A stretch of DNA of 24,290 bases, taken from Hydnum rufescens UP504. Lineage: Eukaryota > Basidiomycota > Agaricomycetes > Cantharellales > Hydnaceae. The DNA is taken from positions 21,602 through 45,891 of the forward strand of contig MU128957.1 in the NCBI GenBank assembly GCA_014904985.1, given 5' to 3'. This document shows, piece by piece, positions 18,634-24,290 of this stretch. The notes below the pieces were generated by a model. It did not search any database, was not told the DNA's origin, and saw only the letters and a program-made list of their open reading frames with translations. Every line of letters begins with the position of its first letter. The first letter of the stretch is position 1. The position numbers and the translations under genes are program-made.

Positions 18634-19392
18634 TTAGGGAGAATGTTCGTTCCCTGAACACTCTGCAGCACTCATTGTTGAGGTTGTGGGAATGGTTTTG
18701 GATGGTGCAGAGATTGCTGGCCAGTGAAAGAAGTGCCTTGGAAACTGGGTAGGAACGACTGTACTGGCCATCACCTTGGGATGTGGATTGGCATCCCAGT
18801 CTGCTGCAGTTCTCTCAATGAGCTCCTGATCCTTCTTGGAGGGCTGAAAACCCTTCCACCACTGGGGCACAAGACCCGCTGACGAATATGTGCGTTTGTC
18901 GAACATTGTAAAGCCTACCCAAGGCATTAATCAATCAGGGAAACTTTGGAACCCTATAAGAGGTTGAATCAATCATTGAACAATATACATATAGTGATAA
19001 ACACATGTACCAGCTGACTCAAGGGCAACTTCATTGCAAAACGCCACCTTTACCAGTGTCATACAAATACCCTTCTTGTCATGGTTCTTGTGATCGCCCA
19101 CAGGAGTCTTCGAAATGTGCTCACTGTCTTTGTCAGGAACGCGGAATGCAAGGCTTGTGGTGTTATAATCCGATGTGCAATGAAGTGTGACGACACGGAG
19201 CCCAACAACACTACACCACACGATAAACTGACCTAGGCCTTTTGAAATCATGGTTTTCGGATCATCCACACCCGAAAGGATGTCATTGATGAAGGTGTTG
19301 CTTTCAGGATGGTTGGGGATCTTCATGATAAGAAAGTAGTCATGCAAGTCCTGGGACAGGGTGACCTCGAAGAGCTTTCGTTTTGGTGCCAT
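18634..19392 (-). CDS. Possible two-exon gene of unknown function
   Basis: Minus strand. Exon 1 runs 19392-19011, from MAPKRKLFEVTLSQDLHDYF to VAFCNEVALESAG. A 96-bp GT-AG intron (GTACATG...GGGTAG, 19010-18915) joins it in frame to exon 2 (18914-18634), GFTMFDKRTYSSAGLVPQWW and then QPSKKDQELIERTAADWDAN. That gives 220 aa. I recognise no domain. After about residue 195 another frame looks more protein-like (QGTSFTGQQSLHHPKPFPQP, then after one TGA stop GDNSNGCKHYLNSRFWEPYY, ending at 18504), so the copy may carry a frameshift near 18745 and a nonsense codon near 18690. An earlier in-frame ATG exists at 19410. The gene could be host or transposon-borne; its position next to the KDZ upstream repeats leaves both open. 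Confidence 0.4.
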
Positions 19393-19687
19393 GAATGAGA
19401 GATGCAACAATGGTGGTTAGAACCTCTAGAGAAAGTGACACTGTCCAATGCAAGTTCATTTGAGCTTGTTGTGAAGTCCAAGAGCAAGCTGAAGCTCACA
19501 CTCAACCTTCAACACAAAGCCTCAATAATTTTGAGGAACCAGGAATACAGGTAGCAGAGCAAGCTCATGCACCTGTAGTCACTGTATCTTGAGGAGCCTG
19601 GAAACCTCTACACAAAACAAAAGTTTGCGGTGAAGTTCCTTGAGTCAGATTTGGTGCTGGCACTTTCGGAAAATTGCAAAACAAAAT

Positions 19688-20111
19688 ACTATTCCTTACC
19701 GGGTTATTGCCGTGAAGTGAATAATTGGAGAAATTAGTCATCTTTCTCTGCTCTGATGAGGCTGAAACTTGGTAGGTACATAGAAAATAACTATATCTAC
19801 ATATTTGAAAAATTATGAAGGATTCTATCCAAAAATGAGGGAGAAATGAGGGATCTGCGTTGAGTCCCATTTTGCTTTGGCAAATTCCTTCACCTAGTTA
19901 TATTGTACTTGTGTCAAGCAGATCTATTGCTGCGGCTTCATGCTGGTCTATGCTCTGCCACAAGTGGGGGTCCTGAGTACATGGCCGGTCTAATTTCATT
20001 CACACATCATAAAACCATTCCTCATGTGACAGCAGATGTCAACAAGAATTGATGCACTGTGAGGGAAACGGCAATAACCCGGTGGCAGCAATGGACCCGG
20101 TAAGGAATAGT
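19688..20111. repeat. Inverted repeat with an 18-bp internal duplication in the right arm
   Basis: ACTATTCCTTACCGGGTTAT (continuing TGCCGT, 19688-19713) is inverted at 20068-20111 as ACGGCAATAACCCGG ... TAAGGAATAGT. The right arm has an extra 18 bp, TGGCAGCAATGGACCCGG, at 20083-20100, flanked by repeated ACCCGG. Beyond the arms, CTCTGCTC(T/C)GAT.(A/G)GGCTGAA is also inverted (19746-19766 against ~20175-20155), showing a wider decayed inverted structure. Confidence 0.6.
19769..19846 (+). repeat. Possible divergent unit of the ~160-bp repeat family
   Basis: CTTGGTAGGTAC at the start and ATCCAAAAATGAGGGAGAAA about 55-75 bp later match the start block and the AAAACTGAGGGAGAAAT block of arrays A and B at nearly the same spacing. 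The intervening sequence does not match clearly. Confidence 0.35.
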
Positions 20112-20114
20112 ATG

Positions 20115-20860
20115 TGAAAAGGTCATATTAAAAGATGGCACCTCTAGCTGTTCTTCAGCCCTATCGGAGCAGAGGAATGTGATTAAACACTTTAAATTAT
20201 GGAAAGGGGTAATTCAGTAGTCTCATCAGACCCGGTTTGCCAGACACCTAGAAGTTGGACACTTGGCCATAACTTCTTTAATTCTTGGCATTTTTGCATA
20301 AAATCAGGGCCAGCAGGCATTGTCTCAATTAGATGCATTGGTCAGTCAATGATGAAGAAAATTAGTGAAGAAATGGCTGTAAAATCCTTCCAAGAAGGCA
20401 ATATTAATATTTGAATTGCTCAATTCTAGGCTCCTTGCATCACATAGTCATTCCTCAATTGATAGTTGATCCTCTGAGCACTCTAAGTAATCTACTTGCT
20501 TCTTGTGGCCATAGAATTCCCAATATGGGAATTTGGGATTTCTTGTACATATTCTGGGAATTGGGCAAGCCTTGCCAACCCAGTGATGCAGATTTCCTCA
20601 CATATCCTTCAAGATCCTCCACCCAATTCATGTAAATATTTTTGGATATATCAGAGCCATGATTCCAACCTAACCAGTGCATGAAAAGTCAGTTTGGGAG
20701 TATGGCTGTGCTACCAGTCAATTAAGCGAAAGGGGTCTGTCCATAATTTTTCCAACATTCTAACCAAATGAATAGTATGACCAATAGGGGGGGGGGTATC
20801 ACAGTGTTTCTAAGGAATCTGTTTAAGATGGTCCCCTTCACGTCTTCAAGTTTTTTTCAA
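20115..20860. other. Non-coding stretch
   Basis: No convincing gene; open frames of 60-75 codons on both strands overlap each other. A run of ten G lies at 20787-20796. Confidence 0.45.
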
Positions 20861-20862
20861 GC

Positions 20863-21240
20863 CTAATTCTCCCACTGCAGAGCCACCTGAAGTTCCTTGT
20901 CCTTTCCACCAATCATCTTTTCAAGTACCACCAATGTTATATCCTCCGAGTTCTTTGACATCCCAGGCGGTGGACTCTGGCATGGGAGTTGATACTGAGA
21001 CTGTTCCTGCCTAGATAATCCTATCCCGCAGATAGATGCTGAGTGGAGGATGTGGTAGGTGTGTGTGTGGGATGAATGACAGGGTTCCTGGGTTTTGAGG
21101 AGGTGGGTCCCTTGGAATGGAAGACGGTGGAAGATCCTCCATCTGGACCATCCCTGGTTGAATGAATGTAAAGTATGACCTAGATGTAAAACCAAATGGG
21201 ATTCCTTACTCCAAAGGCATGATTCATTTAGCACCTCCAC
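20863..21240 (-). pseudogene. Decayed coding-like sequence of unknown origin
   Basis: The minus strand contains a Pro/His-rich segment in one frame (MVQMEDLPPSSIPRDPPPQN, then PHTHLPHPPLSIYLRDRII and a TAG) and a helical segment in another (PPPGMSKNSEDITLVVLEKM, GGKDKELQVALQWEN). The two lie next to each other and may be one protein broken by a frameshift. No domain recognised. A GTAAGT splice donor at ~21373 and a CT-rich stretch further upstream on the same strand could be the leader of this former gene. Confidence 0.25.
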
Positions 21241-21479
21241 AAAATAAACCCCTTGGGCCCCCGGATTTGCTCTTGAGTTGGAGTAGGCAATGAAGAGAGC
21301 TAATTAGGTAAATTCAGTACTTCAGGAAAGACAAAGTACAACAGTGATAACAGGTGCACCCAAAAGACTTACAGGTATACAGCTTTATCCCACGGCAGGA
21401 TTTTTTCTTGCGCGGGGCGGAGTGATCTGTAAACGTATTTTTAGTCTCCTTTGAATATTTCGTGTATGTATTAAATTGA

Positions 21480-21830
21480 GGTATATTTGTCTATTCGGGA
21501 TCTCACTTACTTCTAGGGACATTTGAGGATGGTTTTTTATTGGTTTGTGTGTTTGGGTAAGGACAATGGTTATAATTGTCTTTTGGTATAGATTGTGGTG
21601 GTGTTTTTCTTTTGTTCTGCGTCAGGGTTTTGTTGTGAGCGTGGAGATTTGGTCTGTAAGGAATTTTAACTTTAGGGTTGTATTATTGTGTGGCTTATTG
21701 TATTCGGTAGTTGGGGAGAGCGTTTATGGGAGTGGATGAGAGAGGTGTTGGGATTTATAGGGATTTTATGTTCGAGTATATGAATAATTTGGTCGGTGGT
21801 TTAGTCCCGTCCTAGACAAGGGTGGGTTAC
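21480..21830. other. C-depleted, GT-rich block with strong strand asymmetry
   Basis: On the plus strand, 21541-21780 contains only about 13 C in 240 bases (~5%), while G and T dominate. Read on the minus strand it is CA-rich, with a TATA-like CTATAAATCCC (~21760) and CT/CA-rich sequence downstream. This looks like a promoter/leader of a leftward transcription unit or an LTR. No protein-like frame is seen. Confidence 0.45.
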
Positions 21831-21899
21831 GATTGTGTAGGCTTGCCATTAAAGCTTAGAATTGTTGGTTGCCAGTGCTGGTATATAGTCTTGTCTAGC

Positions 21900-22775
21900 C
21901 TACCGATGAGTGCAGGAATGTGTGCATGGTGCCTTGAGCGGGTGAGGGAGGGATGGCATAGTGTTCCTCATTCACAGAATCAAATCTGGTGAAAAAAAAA
22001 TGAAGGCTTCCACCAACATGACGATTGTGGGCCTTGCCAAAAGCATGGCCAGCGGTCTTGCTGCCTCCAATGCGGATGTGTCCCATGCAATGACTGCCAA
22101 TCCTATTGAATGCAAGTAGGAGTGGCAGTCTTGCTGCCTCAAGTTCAAACATCAGAGATGCTGGCAATGACTTCTCACTCTGTCACTAGCAGAGAGGGAA
22201 ATCTTGCCTCGTCAAGCTCTGCAAATGGCATCTTGGCATCCGACTCCACTGCTCATGCTGGCAGAGAGGGATGTGTGCCTACAGAAGATAAGAATACCTT
22301 TGACTTGGGATGAAAAAAGGAGAGGTTTGTCCAGTACCCTGTTGGTCGTCACAACACAGTTGTGCCATTCCCTCATCATTGTAGTCTGGGGTCTTTTCGC
22401 ATGACGCTGTGGCTCAGAAGTTCAGTGAGTTTTATCTCTGATTATTAAAATATCAAGTATTGATCCCAAATGTCTCATACATGCATTTTGTAGAAGCACA
22501 TCGAAGGCGACCCGTATCTACAATATATCAGAATGGTTGCTGGTGTACACCCAATTTGCTGCAGCATTTTCAGTTTTTGGGACATTGGCATGGCACCCAA
22601 GACATTTACAACGAGGCAGGCGATGCTCCTCAGCCTAGTAACCCAGCCCCCTCATTTCTCCCACTGACTTCACAACCATCCCCCATATGTTCAACAAATC
22701 GGCCCCATGGTATGCGTATATCCCACGTTCCCACTTCGATCCGCCTATGTCAGTTGTCTATAGTGTTGTTGGCCA
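21900..22775 (+). other. Weakly coding or decayed region
   Basis: A 39-codon frame at 22002 (MKASTNMTIVGLAKSMASGL) and a later one ending at 22313 (SREGNLASSSSANGILASDS) both have Ala/Ser-rich protein-like content but do not join. GTCTTGCTGCCTC occurs twice, 74 bp apart (22053 and 22127). A 111-codon frame at 22460-22795 has no recognisable domain. I cannot build a gene. Confidence 0.25.
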
Positions 22776-22779
22776 TTGA

Positions 22780-23157
22780 TCTTACCTGGAGCTGAACTAC
22801 ATTTCCCAATGCCAGAAATTCTTCAAAAGATCGGAGACAGTTTGTGAGGGATGGAAGAGTATTGCCACTGATTGGCTAAATGGTGCCAGTCTCCCCAGAA
22901 CCCCTGTGAAGCCTGATTGGATGAATGATCAATCTATGCAAAATGCCTTCACATCCATCATTGATCAACCCAGCCTCAATCACATGTCACATCACTCCTC
23001 TTCTTTGCATATGAGTGCAACGGTTATGCTTCTTACCTCATGCATTGCTGTATTGATCGCCTTCTTGCACTATGTGAGGTTCCACGTCCTACATTTGGTG
23101 TTGACAACTGAGTTGTTGGTGCTGTCTTCAAGGATCCTCTTGGCTCTGAGGAGGTAA
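22780..23157 (+). pseudogene. Unidentified open segment, probably a gene fragment
   Basis: An uninterrupted 125-codon plus-strand frame with plausible protein composition: YISQCQKFFKRSETVCEGWK, DWLNGASLPRTPVKPDWMND, QNAFTSIIDQPSLNH, then a hydrophobic stretch (VMLLTSCIAVLIAFLHYVRF) that could be a membrane segment. It begins after a stop codon without a clear ATG (the first is at 22921). The overlapping minus-strand frame at 23128-23358 also looks partly protein-like, so the strand is not certain. Confidence 0.25.
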
Positions 23158-23260
23158 AAATGGTGCGATGAGCTTGTAGGAAGGGCATTCCAGTTTGGGT
23201 AGTGCAGGAATTACGGACTCGTCAGGATATGTTCCCTGACCAACATGGCCCAGAAAGATA

Positions 23261-24154
23261 TTGCTTCGGCTCAGACACGTGTGGATCAAGCAAAAGTCAG
23301 CTAAGTCATTAATCACCACCATATTTGTCTCCAAGTCCCAGTCACTCATGTGGAGCATCCAGTCCTTGTGGTGGATGCTCCCTCAAGCTTATTATGAGGG
23401 GGATAGGGATGAACCATTTGTCCAGTCCGTTTGGGATTCGTTTCTCTTTTCAGGATCTATGGGGACCCCTTACCTCACGAAAGTTTGGCTGGATGACCTT
23501 CATACAGTCTTCAGTCCTGGGGTTTTCCCCAAGCCTTCCACTCCTGTCATTTCTCCACCTTCTGCCCCTCCGGCCCCTGAGATCACGATGGGTGATCCAT
23601 CTCAGTTGAATTTGCCTTCTGCCACTCTGGCACCAGAGATCAACATGGATGATCCATATCATTGGAATTCAGATGAAGAAGAAGATGAGGATGACTACGA
23701 TGACAGGTATGGTGGAGCCAGGGCCAGACAAAGGATAAAGGCTCAAATTGCGGCTGCCCCCACAAATGCATTGTTTCAGGAGGCTTTCGAAACTGACCAT
23801 GACTTTTGGGAGCATGTCGAAAAGAGGAAGTGGCAATTGCGAAGCAGCATGCAGCAGCCCAGGCACTTATGGATGCTGCATATGGCGGGGACATCGAGGC
23901 ACAACTCTCACTGCAGAAAGTGCTGAGAGATGCTAAAGGAAAAAAAGATCCAAGAGAGAGATAGGGGGTGGAGAAGTGGGCCCACGACGGGGCTCTTGAT
24001 GGAGGGAGGGATTTCAGCGGGAGTAGAGGGCATGGGGGAAGTGGCAGAGGAACAACAGAGGCAGCAGGAACAACAGAGGCAGAGGGAACAGCAAGGGCAG
24101 AGGGAACAGCAGAGGCAGAGGAACAGCAGAAGGCAGAAGTTGATGGCTCGATAG
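23261..24154 (+). pseudogene. Hypothetical acidic protein, one frame break
   Basis: The first frame (23261-23926) has an aromatic N-terminal part (YYEGDRDEPFVQSVWDSFLF, YLTKVWLDDLHTVFSPGVFP), a Pro-rich linker with two similar units (ITMGDPSQLNLPSATLAPE and INMDDPYHW), an acidic run (NSDEEEDEDDYDDRYGG) and a basic helix (ARARQRIKAQIAAAPTNALF). Near 23825 (GTCGAAAAGAGG) the protein-like reading moves to the next frame: KEEVAIAKQHAAAQALMDAA and IEAQLSLQKVLRDAKGKKD, then a stop and a Gly/Glu/Thr-rich tail over the minisatellite, ending near 24148. No domain recognised. A frameshift mutation or a small unrecognised intron would explain the change. Confidence 0.35.
24043..24135 (+). repeat. GGCAGAGGGAACAGCAGA minisatellite
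   Basis: Four to five imperfect units of about 18 bp (GGCAGAGG(G)AACAGCAGA). In one frame they read as TTEAEG/ARAEG-type repeats. Confidence 0.7.
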
Positions 24155-24290
24155 AGACAGGGGCAGGGTAGGGGCAGACTTTGAACCAACAGGATGGCGA
24201 GGGCAAGGAGGCTTAATTTGGGCACGATTGTAATGGTCAAGAAGATAAATATTGAAAGGAGTTTTTGCTGGTTTCCCTCAAGCTATTGTG

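Noticed and set aside
23640..24240. Long Ser/Pro/Cys-rich minus-strand frames at the right end
   Set aside because: Antisense readings of the minisatellite and of the acidic plus-strand frame.
18000..24290. TET/JBP dioxygenase accompanying the KDZ transposase
   Set aside because: Looked for an H-x-D containing dioxygenase core in the translated frames near the transposase and found nothing recognisable.
1..24290. tRNA or rRNA genes
   Set aside because: No cloverleaf with recognisable B-box sequence and no rRNA-like segment was seen by eye; a tRNAscan/Infernal run would settle it.

Overview
The window looks like a repeat-rich stretch of a filamentous basidiomycete (Agaricomycetes-type) nuclear genome. 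The evidence is one multi-exon gene with ten short GT-AG introns (50-86 bp), a KDZ-superfamily transposase of the kind expanded in mushroom-forming fungi, remnants of a DUF6589-like family, and little else that is convincingly coding. I see no rRNA, tRNA or CRISPR array.

Layout. (1) 1-5000: an inverted duplication. On the left, the first ~33 codons of a 4-coumarate-CoA-ligase-like (4CL) gene run leftward off the window, divergent from a broken DUF6589-like fragment (394-950, +). On the right, a second DUF6589-like fragment (4061-4380, -) is divergent from the complete 4CL-like gene at 6932. Between them lies the 3' two-thirds of another 4CL copy (2555-4052, -), which is clearly a pseudogene. 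(2) 6932-9270: the only convincingly intact host gene, an adenylate-forming acyl/aryl-CoA ligase whose eleven exons I could join into 565 residues. Its reading frame survives only if a 3-nt microexon is spliced in. (3) 5.75 kb, 9.5 kb and 10.2 kb: three copies of a ~100-bp TATA-containing repeat, one inverted, on both sides of the 4CL gene. (4) 11.2-11.7 kb and 14.5-14.8 kb: a degenerate tandem repeat with a ~160-bp period. (5) 12355-16856 (-): a KDZ transposase with a CxC1-type N-terminal region. The N-terminal half is fully open; the C-terminal half carries four in-frame stops but no frameshift. A 1.37-kb insertion with an LTR-like start separates the halves. (6) 16878-18120: tandem repeats directly upstream of the transposase. 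(7) 18504-19392: a possible unidentified two-exon gene. (8) 19.7-24.3 kb: mostly non-coding or decayed, with an inverted repeat, a C-poor GT-rich block, and weakly coding plus-strand fragments ending in a minisatellite.

The 4CL-like enzyme is probably the only functional metabolic gene; everything around it looks like the debris of transposons and local duplication. Exon coordinates and the microexon are deduced by eye from protein-family conservation and splice-site rules, not from transcripts or alignments run by software.
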